Assembly (NCBI GenBank): GCA_910586985.1 | Contig: CAJUKK010000004.1 | Span: 1-64,000 of the forward strand | Source of the DNA: an uncultured Christensenellaceae bacterium | GTDB taxonomy: Bacteria > Bacillota > Clostridia > Christensenellales > Borkfalkiaceae | Direction: 5' to 3' | Length of the DNA: 64,000 bases | In this document: positions 34,122 through 44,039 of the stretch, piece after piece | Layout of the letters: every line of letters begins with the position of its first letter | How positions within the stretch are numbered: position 1 is the stretch's first letter | Made by a program: the position numbers and the translations under genes | Notes under the pieces: generated by a model | Told to the model about the DNA's origin: nothing | Seen by the model: only the letters and a program-made list of their open reading frames with translations | The model's database searches: none

Positions 34122-34318
34122 CATACCCTTCTTGTTATCGTATTTTGCACTGCGGTATAAAGTACGTTGCACCGACAAGTTGAGGTTTAAAACACGCTGC
34201 ATTTATTTTCCCGAACTGAGTTTCAAACCTATTTCACATGCCTGAAATGTTTATTGCTCTTTTGAACAATCATTTTCATAGTTTCTTAACAAAATCCCGA
34301 TCGGTTTATTAACATTCT

Positions 34319-36661
34319 TTATTCGCCGACAAGCAATGACCGCGGCGATATTTTTTTTACTTTGAGGGACAGTAAACACGCAATCCCGAACGAAAAAAGA
34401 ATGAGTAAGAATCCTGCAATCGTAGCAAACACGATAGGAATATTAAACGTACACTTTACAATGCCGAGCGAACTGAAAAACAGCGACAAAAGCGGATTGA
34501 TGGTAAGACAACTTATAATAACTCCTATTACGGTTGAAATAATAATAGCAGGCATACACGAAAGCGCCGTCTGCAAAATGAGTTGCCCGGTTGTAAATCC
34601 TAAAGATTTAAGTATACCGTAATCGCGCTTTTTGTTATTGAGCAACGTGCGCACCAACAAATACAGCACATACGCTATGATAATCGCCGAAAGCACCAGT
34701 ATTGCAATTACGATTATAGTCATAAGAGAAACATAAACGCTGCCTACGCCTTCAATCGTAGCTAAAACGTTTATTACGCCGTTTACGCTATCCGAAAATT
34801 TTCCTTTCATTTCTTCATTGAAAGTGTCTATATCCGTACCTTCCACGAGATTGATATAATAAGTAACGCTCTGCAACGCTCCCAATCGCTCGTAACCCTG
34901 TCTTGTCAGAAGGCAATCCCTGCCGAGATTGTTTGTAATTTGCGTAAAACCGCTTATAAGATATTTTTCGGTTTTGCCGTTCGCCGTTATTTCTATTTCA
35001 TTGCCGATTGCAAATCCTTTCTCTTTTGCGTATTTTGCGGCGATTGCAATTTCGTTATCGAATTTGGGAAACCTACCTTTGAATACCACGCTTTGATTAT
35101 TTACTTTTGAAAAATCGTCGCAAAGCGTTGCCATAAGTTCCACTCCGCCGACGTGCGATACGTTCAAAGAATTATACAAATATACCTTTTCCGTGCGGCT
35201 GTCAGAATTCAATATTTCAAGAAAATCGTCCTCAACTTCTGTTTGTACGTTAATTGCGCTATCTGCCGTTTCTCCGACGATTAAATTAAGAAACGGCGTC
35301 ATATCGACAATTATGTTTTCAGTCATAAGTTCCGAAAACACAACCACGAGCGAGAGAACGAGCATTGTTATACAAACCGTTATATTATGTTTAACGCCCG
35401 AGAGCGTAGTTTTGAGCGCAAGCGCAAAATTTAAAGGGGCTCTCGTTTTTTCAAGCGGAACGCGGTTTTTCTTAAAATTGTGTGTTCGCACGCCTGAGCG
35501 CAATGCAACGATAGGCTCTATCTTTTTTATCCTACGGGCGGAAAGCCAAACGGAGAGAGCAACCGTACCTCCCAATATTATAAGTGAGATTTTAACGGGC
35601 AACGGTAAAAAATGAATTGCATACGGTATTCCCGTCTGCGCTATCATCATTGCGTTTATGGCAGGAAAAAGCGCATAAGAGAGCGCTGCACCCACGATTG
35701 CCGTTAAGACAGTCAACCCTAAAAACTGCAACAAGAGAGATAAAACGAGCTGTCCGGAAGTATAGCCAACGGCTTTGAGTGCGCCGAGATTTTTAATATT
35801 GACCTGTATATAGTTAATGATATTAGATACTATTACTACAAGCGCAATTAAAAGTACGAAAAACGCCATAACGCTCATAATTGCCGAGCAAATTCCTTGC
35901 GAAATATATCGCGATTGTGTAACTATGTCATAACAGTTGCTCGCCATTTGCGTATTAGGGAAACTCTCCGAAACGATTGCCTTTATCTTGGCCTCATAGG
36001 TAAGGTTAGTTGATTTGTCGTTCAAACGTACCGAACACATTGTTGTCTTGGATGCGTAATTCAATTCTTCAAGCTCGGCATACTTATCTGCCGTAAGTAT
36101 GATTTGCGTTAAAGCGCAATTGTGCGAACCCATCATTACACTGTTGAAGAAGCCGCATACAGGGTAAGTTACGGGGTGGCTTCCGATAGTTAATTCAATC
36201 GTTTTGCCTATGCTGTAATCGTCCGACTTATACAGCACGGGCAAATAAACTCCGCTCGTTAAATTGCTTTCCTCAACAATTTCGGCTTTGCCGATTGTGC
36301 GCGATATAGCCGTTTGCTTATCCATAAAAACAAACTCGCTGCTCATCATTCCGCCGTTATAAGGGAACGTGCCGACCATATGCATACATTTATCTAAACG
36401 GTATTCTTTAACGGCGGTGTCTTTTGCAAGTGTTTCGGTTAAAAACCCGTAAACCGTTCCGTCGGCATCGTCTACCGCAAGCGTAACGTGTTCGGCATTG
36501 AGTTTATCGTGGTATCTCAAAAAGTTGGCTTTATAGTCCATAGACAGCATAAGCCAAAGATTTAACAGCATAGCCGCCAGCAAAATCAGTACGGCGATAG
36601 CCACAGTCTGTCCTTTTGCTTTTCGCATATTTGAACGTGCGATAAGAAATAGCTTTCTCAT
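34319..36661 (-). CDS. FtsX/MacB-type ABC transporter permease
   Basis: 780 aa. One N-terminal helix, a large extracellular domain, then three helices near 260-380. A second FtsX-like set follows: one helix, an extracytoplasmic domain (about 450-640) and three C-terminal helices. This duplicated FtsX architecture is seen in exporters and peptide-resistance modules. The start lies 1 nt after the ATPase stop. With the two-component genes upstream it suggests a BceAB-like antimicrobial-peptide detoxification or envelope-stress system; the ligand is unknown. Confidence 0.85.
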   Translation of the reverse strand: MRKLFLIARSNMRKAKGQTVAIAVLILLAAMLLNLWLMLSMDYKANFLRYHDKLNAEHVTLAVDDADGTVYGFLTETLAKDTAVKEYRLDKCMHMVGTFPYNGGMMSSEFVFMDKQTAISRTIGKAEIVEESNLTSGVYLPVLYKSDDYSIGKTIELTIGSHPVTYPVCGFFNSVMMGSHNCALTQIILTADKYAELEELNYASKTTMCSVRLNDKSTNLTYEAKIKAIVSESFPNTQMASNCYDIVTQSRYISQGICSAIMSVMAFFVLLIALVVIVSNIINYIQVNIKNLGALKAVGYTSGQLVLSLLLQFLGLTVLTAIVGAALSYALFPAINAMMIAQTGIPYAIHFLPLPVKISLIILGGTVALSVWLSARRIKKIEPIVALRSGVRTHNFKKNRVPLEKTRAPLNFALALKTTLSGVKHNITVCITMLVLSLVVVFSELMTENIIVDMTPFLNLIVGETADSAINVQTEVEDDFLEILNSDSRTEKVYLYNSLNVSHVGGVELMATLCDDFSKVNNQSVVFKGRFPKFDNEIAIAAKYAKEKGFAIGNEIEITANGKTEKYLISGFTQITNNLGRDCLLTRQGYERLGALQSVTYYINLVEGTDIDTFNEEMKGKFSDSVNGVINVLATIEGVGSVYVSLMTIIVIAILVLSAIIIAYVLYLLVRTLLNNKKRDYGILKSLGFTTGQLILQTALSCMPAIIISTVIGVIISCLTINPLLSLFFSSLGIVKCTFNIPIVFATIAGFLLILFSFGIACLLSLKVKKISPRSLLVGE

Positions 36662-36662
36662 T

Positions 36663-37421
36663 TTACCACCCCATATCTTTCAAAAAGGCAGTAAGTTTTT
36701 CGTGCCTTGCCGTATCGCCGTGCGAATACTTGCCTAAATTACATTCGCCTAAAATAACGCCGTCTTTCAGATATAGAATACGGTTGCCGCGACGCGCGGA
36801 ACGCATATCGTGCGTAACCATTACAACGCTTTGACCTTGTTCGTTAAACTTCGTGAGAGTATCGAGAACGTCGAGTCCGGTTTTTGAATTGAGCGCGCCC
36901 GTAGGCTCGTCGGCAAACAGTATTTCGGGCGAGTTAATAAGCGCACGAACAATACCGACTCTTTGCGCTTCGCCGCCCGATATTTGCGTAGGAAATTTCT
37001 TTTGCGTTTCTTCGGATATATCAACCGCCGCAAACAATTCTTTGGCGCGTGATACGACAGCCTTTTTGTCTTTGCTTACAAGCAGTCCTGCGGAAAGCAC
37101 ATTATCAATAACACTCATTCCGTCGATAAGATAAATTTGCTGAAACACAAATCCGCAGTGATCGCGGCGGAATATCGCAAGACCGTCCTGCGACAAATCG
37201 GATATGACTTTATCGCCGAAAGTGATAGTACCGAGCGACGGCGTATCCATTCCCGAAAGGGCGTATAAAAGCGTTGATTTACCTGCGCCGCTTGCGCCCA
37301 TAATTACGGTAAAATCGCCTCGGTATAATTCTAAGTCGATATTTTTCAGAACGTGCTGCTGTACTCCGCCGTTTGAAAACGTTTTACATAACTTTTCGGT
37401 TTTGAGTAAAATTTCCGACAT
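36663..37421 (-). CDS. ABC transporter ATPase, LolD/BceA-like
   Basis: 252 aa from the ATG at 37421, chosen for AAAGGAGG 7 nt upstream; the 7-residue upstream extension lacks an SD. Walker A GASGAGKST (42-50), Q-loop FVFQQ, signature ISGGEAQRVGI, Walker B ILFADEPTGALN and H-loop VTHD are all intact. Drives the adjacent FtsX-type permease. Confidence 0.93.
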   Translation of the reverse strand: MSEILLKTEKLCKTFSNGGVQQHVLKNIDLELYRGDFTVIMGASGAGKSTLLYALSGMDTPSLGTITFGDKVISDLSQDGLAIFRRDHCGFVFQQIYLIDGMSVIDNVLSAGLLVSKDKKAVVSRAKELFAAVDISEETQKKFPTQISGGEAQRVGIVRALINSPEILFADEPTGALNSKTGLDVLDTLTKFNEQGQSVVMVTHDMRSARRGNRILYLKDGVILGECNLGKYSHGDTARHEKLTAFLKDMGW

Positions 37422-37525
37422 ACAAAAACCTCCTTTATACACGCTCCATTTTATCCTTTTAATTCTTAAATGTCTTTAAACAATTCTTAACTATTTCTTA
37501 AACCTTATATGAAAACTCTCATCTT

Positions 37526-38782
37526 TCAGCACAGAGCGACGGTAACGGTTACTTTTAATCCGTGCTCCCCGTTTTCCACACCGAGTACGCCGTGCATTTC
37601 CTTCATAAAATAGTCGGAAATATAAAGTCCCAAACCCGCGCCCTCGATATTGGCGCTGTTGCTCCCGCGCTTGAATTTTTCTTTGATCACGGATATTTCG
37701 TCTTGTGCAACGCCGCCCCCGAAATCCTCGATTACAATGTTTAAATGACAGTCCGATACAAGGGCGGCAACCGATATCTCCGTATCCGCATATTTGTATG
37801 AATTGGAAAAAACGTTATCAAAAACCTGTTGCAAGCGAAGTCTGTCGGCAAGTACCAGACAATTGGGAATATCGGGGATCGCCGCGTGGCGCAGATAATC
37901 GGCGTTTTCGAGCAGCAGTCCGATCTTCGAGCTTTCAAAAGCGACGGGCGTAACGGTAAGCTGTTGAAGTTCTTCGAGCGTTGCCGTAAAAAGATTTGTT
38001 ACAAGCGTGTTGATCTGATCGGCTTTACCTATAATACGCGTATAATTTTCTTTATCTTTCGAATGCGGAGAAAGAGCAAGTCCGACTTCGGAAACGGCTT
38101 TAATGCTTGCCACAGGCGTTTTAATATCGTGCGAAAGCTTTGCCACAAGCTCTTTTTTGCTCAGCTGTGCCTGCGCCTCTGCCGCCCGCGCTTTTTTGAG
38201 TTCCGAACGCATGATGTCAAAACTTTCGGTAAACGCACCGAAAAGATTATGCCTGTCCATTTCAAGCGGAATATCGAGATTCCCGTTTGAAATGCGCTCG
38301 GCAAAGCTTTTAAGCTTATAAAACGGTCTGAATACCGATAGATATAAATAAACTGCATATCCGACGCATACGACGCACTCGACGGTAACGGCTACCGAAA
38401 AGACGATAACCGCCGTTTGTTTTTGCGCTCGTACCGTTTGCACGCCGTCGTTATACACAATAAGTTTTCCGCACGTTTCGCCGTTTTCTTTGATATCGAT
38501 GATGGTATCTCTGTGCGCAATCGCGGCGTTAATACTCTCCGACAGTCCCGATTTCGTACTGAATATTTTCTTCCCGTCAACGTCCAGAACAACGTAATCG
38601 AGTCCGGAAGTGTTCACGTGCCTGTCCATCGTGCGAAAATCCCGACTGACCCCCTGCACCGCCTCATTTACGGCCACTGTATCCTGCGCTAAATCGGGCG
38701 TTTGCACGGCAAACAGAATCAATGCCAACAATTCGCTGATGATTACGAAAAACATATCGGTCAGAAACAGCGATTTCTTCAT
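37526..38782 (-). CDS. Sensor histidine kinase
   Basis: 418 aa; SD AAGGAG. Two membrane helices (about 8-28 and 124-150) flank a ~95-residue extracytoplasmic sensor. Next are a HAMP-like segment, HisKA (KLSHDIKTPVASIKAV, phospho-His near 214) and HATPase_c (N box NVFSNSYKYAD, G1 DFGGGV, G2 GAGLGLYI). Pairs with the response regulator 35 bp upstream. Confidence 0.92.
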   Translation of the reverse strand: MKKSLFLTDMFFVIISELLALILFAVQTPDLAQDTVAVNEAVQGVSRDFRTMDRHVNTSGLDYVVLDVDGKKIFSTKSGLSESINAAIAHRDTIIDIKENGETCGKLIVYNDGVQTVRAQKQTAVIVFSVAVTVECVVCVGYAVYLYLSVFRPFYKLKSFAERISNGNLDIPLEMDRHNLFGAFTESFDIMRSELKKARAAEAQAQLSKKELVAKLSHDIKTPVASIKAVSEVGLALSPHSKDKENYTRIIGKADQINTLVTNLFTATLEELQQLTVTPVAFESSKIGLLLENADYLRHAAIPDIPNCLVLADRLRLQQVFDNVFSNSYKYADTEISVAALVSDCHLNIVIEDFGGGVAQDEISVIKEKFKRGSNSANIEGAGLGLYISDYFMKEMHGVLGVENGEHGLKVTVTVALC

Positions 38783-38817
38783 ATTTTATCTCCTTTTCAA
38801 CGGAACGGTTTACGCGT

Positions 38818-39501
38818 TCAAACTTTCGCCCTCTCGCAAAATTTGTACCCCTCGCCCCAGACCGTAACGATGTATTCCGGTTCGTTCGGATTGGTCTCGA
38901 TCGCTTCCCTGATTTTACGGATGTGTACGTTTAAAGTTCCGTCGCCCGTAAACCGATCCCCCCAGATCTTTTCGAACAATTGACTTTTCGGGATAACTTT
39001 GCCGCGGTTTTCGATGAGATATGCGAGCAGTTTAAATTCGAGCGCAGTCAACTTTACGGCGTTTCCGTTTACCTCGATTTGTCTCGTTTCCAGATTCACC
39101 GTCAGATTTCCGTCTGAAAATTCTGCTTTCCTGTTCGCGCCGTAGCGTTTTAAAACCGCCTTGACCTTTGCAAGCAACACGCCGAGCGTATAAGGTTTTT
39201 GAATATAATCGTCCCCTCCGATATTCAGAGCGATAATTTTATCGTCGTCGCTCGTTCTTGCGGAAATAAAAAGAATGGGAATATCCGTCGTTTCACGCAA
39301 TTTTCTGCACAAATCAAACCCGCTGCCGTCTCCCAGATTGATATCGAGAAGAATTAATTCGACGGTGCTTTTCAGCAAAAATTTCAGACAATCGTCCGCG
39401 CTGTAAACGGCGGCGGTATTTACGCCGAAAATATTAAAATATTCCGCTGTACTGTCGGCAAGAACTTTTTCGTCGTCAACGATCAGGCATTGAACATTCA
39501 C
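38818..39501 (-). CDS. OmpR/PhoB-type response regulator
   Basis: 227 aa from the GTG at 39501, 8 nt past GGAGG; an earlier GTG at 39510 is part of the SD itself. Receiver domain with acidic pair D9-D10, phospho-acceptor D53 (LLDINLGDG), T/S near 81 (ISART) and K near 102 (QKPY). Winged-helix domain ends in EPEYIVTVWGEGYKF. First gene of the RR-HK-ATPase-permease set; probably activates the transporter. Confidence 0.93.
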   Translation of the reverse strand: MNVQCLIVDDEKVLADSTAEYFNIFGVNTAAVYSADDCLKFLLKSTVELILLDINLGDGSGFDLCRKLRETTDIPILFISARTSDDDKIIALNIGGDDYIQKPYTLGVLLAKVKAVLKRYGANRKAEFSDGNLTVNLETRQIEVNGNAVKLTALEFKLLAYLIENRGKVIPKSQLFEKIWGDRFTGDGTLNVHIRKIREAIETNPNEPEYIVTVWGEGYKFCERAKV

Positions 39502-39520
39502 AATAATCACCTCCGTATTT

Positions 39521-39529
39521 ATTATAGCA
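39521..39529 (-). promoter_or_regulatory. Extended -10 promoter for the response regulator
   Basis: Minus-strand TGCTATAAT, an extended -10, with no good -35. The start point would leave a leader of only about a dozen nucleotides, with the SD at the very 5' end. Confidence 0.5.
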
Positions 39530-39617
39530 GTTTACAGATAAAAAATCTTTAATAATTCCTTAAATTTTTAAACGGTAACTGATCCGAAAATCCCCATAAA
39601 CGGTTATTTCCAAAGGA

Positions 39618-39647
39618 AGAAAAAACGCCGCCCGTATATCGGCGGCG
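39618..39647 (-). terminator. Terminator of the GH2-GH42 operon
   Basis: CGCCGCC/GGCGGCG stem (39626-39647) followed on the minus strand by TTTTTTC, about 65 bp past the GH42 stop. Confidence 0.7.
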
Positions 39648-39712
39648 ATTTTGCGCTAATACAATATCTTACTTTTTAACCGAAAGACGCCGTTTACGGA
39701 AGTCCCGTAAAT

Positions 39713-41665
39713 TTATACAGCCTTCCCCATCTTACGCAGCACCAATGCGCCGTACGGCGGAATCTCCACGCCGCCCGTAAGTTTATTTCCCGTAAGCAAA
39801 TCGGTATATTCCCCGTCGAGCGTTATTCTTCCCGCTTTGTTTTCCGTCTCGACCGCAATAATTCCGTGTTGCGTACCGCTACGCTCCACAAGCACGACGT
39901 TGTTCGTCGCCTGAGCAACGGGCGCACAGTCAATAAGCCGCAATAAATTTTCGCCGCTTAGCATGCTCCCGAGCAAAATGACTTTTCCTTTCCCGACAAC
40001 GCGCTCCGCCGCCACGGAAAGCCCGCCGAACTCTCCCGCCGTATATAGGGCAAGCGCAGTCGTCCCCGCTTTGCATTCATAGGCATCGTAACAAAGTCCG
40101 ATTTCGCACTGCGCGCCGTCCTGCCATTTTGCCTTAAACTCGTCGTTGGAAACGGGTTTCTGATACTTGGTATAAACCCCCGCAAAATCCTCGAGAAACG
40201 AATACGGAGCTTGCGTATATTTGCTCACGTCCGCATCCATGATATCGCTCATCGGGCCGACGATCCACGTCCCGCCTGCTTTTACCCAATCGATAATACG
40301 CTCTTTGAGACCGTGCTCTTCGAGCGTTGCAAGGAAGGGCGAAACCAACACCTCGTAACCGTCGAGTGCGTGCGCCGTATCGATCACGTCCACGTTGTAA
40401 TGCTTAAAAGCGGAATATATCTCTATCAGCCGCTCGCGGTAATCGAAATTTTTTACGAGCGGCGCGACCAAAAAAGAATTTTTCGCCGTGCCGGAATAAT
40501 GTAGCGCAATTTTACTTTGTATTTTGGTCTCCGTTAAAAACTCGGCGCACTTTAAAAAATCCCCGCTTGCGCGTTTGACCTCTTCGGCGACGCGGTAGCT
40601 TCTTCCCGCCGAAGAATACAGCGCGCCGTGTCCCATCTCGTGCCCGTTCGGATGCGTGCGGTACAGCCAATATAAATTCATCTCCGCGCCTTTGGCGATC
40701 GGCAAAAAGGTGTTAACGTAACACGCGCCTTCGGGACGGTAACCGCCCTCTGCAAATTCGCTTCCGTTCCAGCCGACCTGCGTCTCCGTTACCCAGAACG
40801 GCTTGTCTTTGACACAGCGCAAAAAATCGTAGGAAAACGCAGTCTGCGGAATGCGAGCGCACGGCTCGTAATGATTGTACTGTACGACGTCGAGTTTTTC
40901 GTTGACGTCGTAATAGCTGAGAAAATTGTTGCTCATCATGTCAGTGCCGACGTTTTTACAGCCGTAACGGTGTAAAATATCCGCCTGCTCGTCGGTAAAA
41001 GATTTAATGAGACCGCACTGATAATCCCACCATGCTTTTCTCAGCGACGGGTGCCGCCACTGCGCGGGATACGGCGGTTCTACCGCATCGAACGTATCGT
41101 ATTCGAGCGACCACCGCGCCATACCCCATGCCTTATTGAGCTTTTCCGTGCTGCCGTATCTTTCTTTTAAGTAAGAACGGAATCCTTGTTTACAACTCTC
41201 GCAATAGCAACCGTCGCCGTAGGGAAACAGCTCGTTATCGATCTGCCAACCGATAATCCCGCTGTGCTTTGAAAACGCCTTTGCCATTTCGGTTACGATC
41301 TTTACGTTCTTTTCCCGCGCCGTCTTTGAAGATTTACATATATGACAGCGAGAGGATACGTCGGACTTTTTCAGATCGCCCATGACCCGCCGCATATCGG
41401 GATATTTGTTCAGCATCCAGCGCGGCGGCGTGCAGGTCGGCGTGCACATTACGGTAGAAATTCCGTTTTCGTGCAATACATCCACAACTTTTATCAGCCA
41501 ATCAAAACTGTATTCGCCTTCGCGCGGTTCCATTTTTCCCCACGCAAATTCACCTATGCGCAGACAGTTTATTCCAAGCTCTTTGCAACGCTTTACGTCC
41601 TTTTCAACTTCGCTCTCGTCCCACAGCTCCGGATAATACGCTGCTCCTAAATAAATTTTACCCAT
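39713..41665 (-). CDS. GH42 beta-galactosidase
   Basis: 650 aa from the ATG at 41665 (GAGG 7 nt upstream); the in-frame start at 41689 overlaps the GH2 gene and lacks an SD. Acid/base E145 (IDNELF) and nucleophile E294 (WVTETQVGW). Cysteines near 107, 110, 153, 155 and 158 fit the zinc site of many GH42 enzymes. A trimerisation/Rossmann-like domain and a small C-terminal beta domain follow. No signal peptide, so it cleaves imported beta-galactosides. It lies 20 bp after the GH2 stop. Confidence 0.92.
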   Translation of the reverse strand: MGKIYLGAAYYPELWDESEVEKDVKRCKELGINCLRIGEFAWGKMEPREGEYSFDWLIKVVDVLHENGISTVMCTPTCTPPRWMLNKYPDMRRVMGDLKKSDVSSRCHICKSSKTAREKNVKIVTEMAKAFSKHSGIIGWQIDNELFPYGDGCYCESCKQGFRSYLKERYGSTEKLNKAWGMARWSLEYDTFDAVEPPYPAQWRHPSLRKAWWDYQCGLIKSFTDEQADILHRYGCKNVGTDMMSNNFLSYYDVNEKLDVVQYNHYEPCARIPQTAFSYDFLRCVKDKPFWVTETQVGWNGSEFAEGGYRPEGACYVNTFLPIAKGAEMNLYWLYRTHPNGHEMGHGALYSSAGRSYRVAEEVKRASGDFLKCAEFLTETKIQSKIALHYSGTAKNSFLVAPLVKNFDYRERLIEIYSAFKHYNVDVIDTAHALDGYEVLVSPFLATLEEHGLKERIIDWVKAGGTWIVGPMSDIMDADVSKYTQAPYSFLEDFAGVYTKYQKPVSNDEFKAKWQDGAQCEIGLCYDAYECKAGTTALALYTAGEFGGLSVAAERVVGKGKVILLGSMLSGENLLRLIDCAPVAQATNNVVLVERSGTQHGIIAVETENKAGRITLDGEYTDLLTGNKLTGGVEIPPYGALVLRKMGKAV

Positions 41666-41685
41666 ATTTAATTCCTCGTTTATTC

Positions 41686-43440
41686 TCATTCAAATTGATC
41701 GTGCAATTTTTTCAGTGCGTCCGCAGACACCTTTTCCCTTCTGTCCATGGTAACGAGTCCGTTCTTTTCCTGATATACGTCGGTCAGCTGCGTCATGCAG
41801 AATCCGCGGATCTCTTCGTGCTCTTTGATAAAGCGCAACATGTCTCCGTACCGCTTTATAAAATCCGACTCCGTTCTCACGCTCTTTCCGTATCCCCAGC
41901 CGCTCTCGCTGTCCTTCTCGAACGCAATCCCCGCAAACTCGGAGAATACCACAGGTTGTCCCTCGTAGCGGTATTGCCCCGCAAAGAATTTTTTATAGTT
42001 TTCTACGCACTCCGCATTTTCGCCCGCATATACCTTTTCGAGACTTTTATCGAGGAACGTTTTCAGACCTTCGTAATTGTCAATGTAATTATGGAACGTG
42101 ACGATATCCGACACGGTATGTTCCCAACCGTCGTTGGAGATTACAAATCTTCCTCCGGCAATTTCCTTTATCTCGCGATACATATCCGCCGTAAGCTGTT
42201 GCTCCTCTTCGCTCTCGCCGATTTCGTTTATTCCCCACGACTCGTTAAACAACACGTACGCCAAAATACACGGGTGCGAATAATGATCGTGTATCATCCG
42301 CGGAAATTCCGCGCGATACCGTTTATACGCCGCATAACTGTAAGCATTCGCGCTCGCACACTCCTGCCATGCGTACAATCCGTACAAGTCCATATAGTAA
42401 AAGTTGAGCGGCGAAGGCGTGTGCTCGTGCATCCGCGCCCCGTTGAACCCGCACGCAAGCGTAAGCTCGATATCCCCGATCATCTCCTCTTCCGTCGGCG
42501 TCGTGATCGTGTCTACCCAATAACCTTGGTTGAGCACGAGTTTGAGGTATGTGTCCTTGCCGTTGAGATAAAACCGCTTTCCCTTCGATTCGATCGTTAT
42601 AAAGCCGCAATAGCTCAAAATGCGGTCGGCAGTTTCACCGTCCTTTTTCAGGGTCAACTCTACATTGTAGAGGTACGCATTCTCGCACGACCATCCTATT
42701 ACCTCGTCCAGCTTAACCGCATATCTTCCCTTTTCTTCCTTGACCGAAAAACACTGTGTTTTTACCGGTTTTCCGTCTATCGCCGCAATCGCGACGCAAA
42801 GCTCCGTTCCGCGAGGCGCAACCGCATCGACAGTCAACGTCTTTGTAGCATAGTCCGCGCGAAGCGTAAAATCTTCGATATGCAATTTATTTAAATGTTC
42901 CATATATACGTCGCGCACGATCCCGCTCGTTTCGGTATAGAAACAGGTAAAAGAATCTTTGCGCCAACGCTGTTTCCCGCGCGGCTGATCGATTGCCATC
43001 GTATCCTCGATCCGCAGCGTGATTTTGTTCTCTCCCGCAATCGCATAAGGCGTTACGTCCACGCGGAACATATCGTAGCCGCCCTCGTGCGTGAGCGCGT
43101 ATTGTCCGTTTACGAACACCGCCGTCTTATAGTCCACGCCGTGGAACACGATTACATGTTTTTTATCGTCCGCGTTCAAATGAAACTCCCGCTCGTACCA
43201 TATCACGTTACACTGTTTCTCGGGAAGATTGATCCCGCTCTTTTCGCATTGGTAAGGATAGGGGGCGTTGATTTTAAGATGCTCCTTAGGAAATTCCCGC
43301 TCGTAATGCTTTAACAATCCTGTATCGTCTTGATCGAATACAAACTTCCATTCGCCGTTTAAAAGCTCGTATTCCTCGCGGAATTTCTGCGGATCCGGAT
43401 GTCCCTTGCGGTAAGATTGCGTGTGTTTCAAATTGCTCAT
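41686..43440 (-). CDS. GH2 beta-galactosidase/beta-glucuronidase-type enzyme
   Basis: 584 aa. Sugar-binding jelly roll (LLNGEWKFVFD near 27, HGVDYKTAVFVNGQY near 99, DMFRVDVTPYA), Ig-like domain, then a TIM barrel with acid/base in LFNESWGINE (E near 401) and nucleophile in VFSEFAG (E near 500). Shorter than LacZ and close to the compact GH2 group. Cytoplasmic. Paired with GH42 in a two-gene operon; related at domain level to the broken GH2 gene at 15004-15790. Confidence 0.88.
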   Translation of the reverse strand: MSNLKHTQSYRKGHPDPQKFREEYELLNGEWKFVFDQDDTGLLKHYEREFPKEHLKINAPYPYQCEKSGINLPEKQCNVIWYEREFHLNADDKKHVIVFHGVDYKTAVFVNGQYALTHEGGYDMFRVDVTPYAIAGENKITLRIEDTMAIDQPRGKQRWRKDSFTCFYTETSGIVRDVYMEHLNKLHIEDFTLRADYATKTLTVDAVAPRGTELCVAIAAIDGKPVKTQCFSVKEEKGRYAVKLDEVIGWSCENAYLYNVELTLKKDGETADRILSYCGFITIESKGKRFYLNGKDTYLKLVLNQGYWVDTITTPTEEEMIGDIELTLACGFNGARMHEHTPSPLNFYYMDLYGLYAWQECASANAYSYAAYKRYRAEFPRMIHDHYSHPCILAYVLFNESWGINEIGESEEEQQLTADMYREIKEIAGGRFVISNDGWEHTVSDIVTFHNYIDNYEGLKTFLDKSLEKVYAGENAECVENYKKFFAGQYRYEGQPVVFSEFAGIAFEKDSESGWGYGKSVRTESDFIKRYGDMLRFIKEHEEIRGFCMTQLTDVYQEKNGLVTMDRREKVSADALKKLHDQFE

Positions 43441-43628
43441 ACTTCATCTCTCTTTTTTATTTTTTTACGGTTTTTGATACCGTTCTCGGTCTCGTTTATT
43501 TTATCATACTTTTATTAAAATAGCTACGATTTAAACAACTGAAAACGTGCGGAATCGAATAAATTTTCACAACGCGCGACCGTCTTTATGGGTGAAAATT
43601 TAATTGCTCTAAAATTAATGTCCGGATT

Positions 43629-43672
43629 AAAAACATAAAACCCCGAGGGAATAAAATTTTATTCCCTCGGGG
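43629..43672 (-). terminator. Strong terminator downstream of the Tex operon
   Basis: Perfect 16-bp dyad (43641-43672: CCCCGAGGGAATAAAA and its complement), followed on the minus strand by TTTTATGTTTTT. It is 37 bp past the stop of the small gene. Confidence 0.85.
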
Positions 43673-43708
43673 ACTCTGATTTTAACTTATTTTTGAGAAA
43701 CCGAACGG

Positions 43709-43972
43709 TTACTCGGAAACTTCTTCCGAATTTTTATCCCCCGTCTTTTCTTCGTTCCTCTTGCTTTTTAAATACTGTACTTCCTGACGCTTTAAGTCGA
43801 TCAGATTGGTATACACCTTAAAAAACTCTACCTCGGATGCGGGCGGTTCCTGATTTTCAAGCTGCGCGGCAAAAATCGTCGCCATCGATCTGAGCCGTTT
43901 CTTTTCAAGTTTATCGAGTTCGCGCTGTTCCGCTCTCAGAGATCTTTCAATATCCGTCCATTTTTTAGCCAT
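43709..43972 (-). CDS. Small charged coiled-coil protein, unknown
   Basis: 87 aa from the ATG at 43972, behind GGAGG; the longer frame has no SD. Almost entirely charged helix (RSLRAEQRELDKLEKKRLRS), no cysteine, no membrane segment. It lies 67 bp after tex and before a strong terminator, so it is probably the second gene of that operon. Not recognised. Confidence 0.7.
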   Translation of the reverse strand: MAKKWTDIERSLRAEQRELDKLEKKRLRSMATIFAAQLENQEPPASEVEFFKVYTNLIDLKRQEVQYLKSKRNEEKTGDKNSEEVSE

Positions 43973-44039
43973 AATCCTTTCCTCCGATATCCTTTTCCGT
44001 ATTATTATAGCATATTCCGAGGCGTTTTGCAACTGTTTT

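Noticed and set aside
33937..34245. 102-codon frame in the region after araC
   Set aside because: It runs through the hairpin unit, has no SD, and its translation looks random.
41695..42894. 399-codon plus-strand open frame
   Set aside because: Antisense shadow of the GH2 gene with no recognisable domain.
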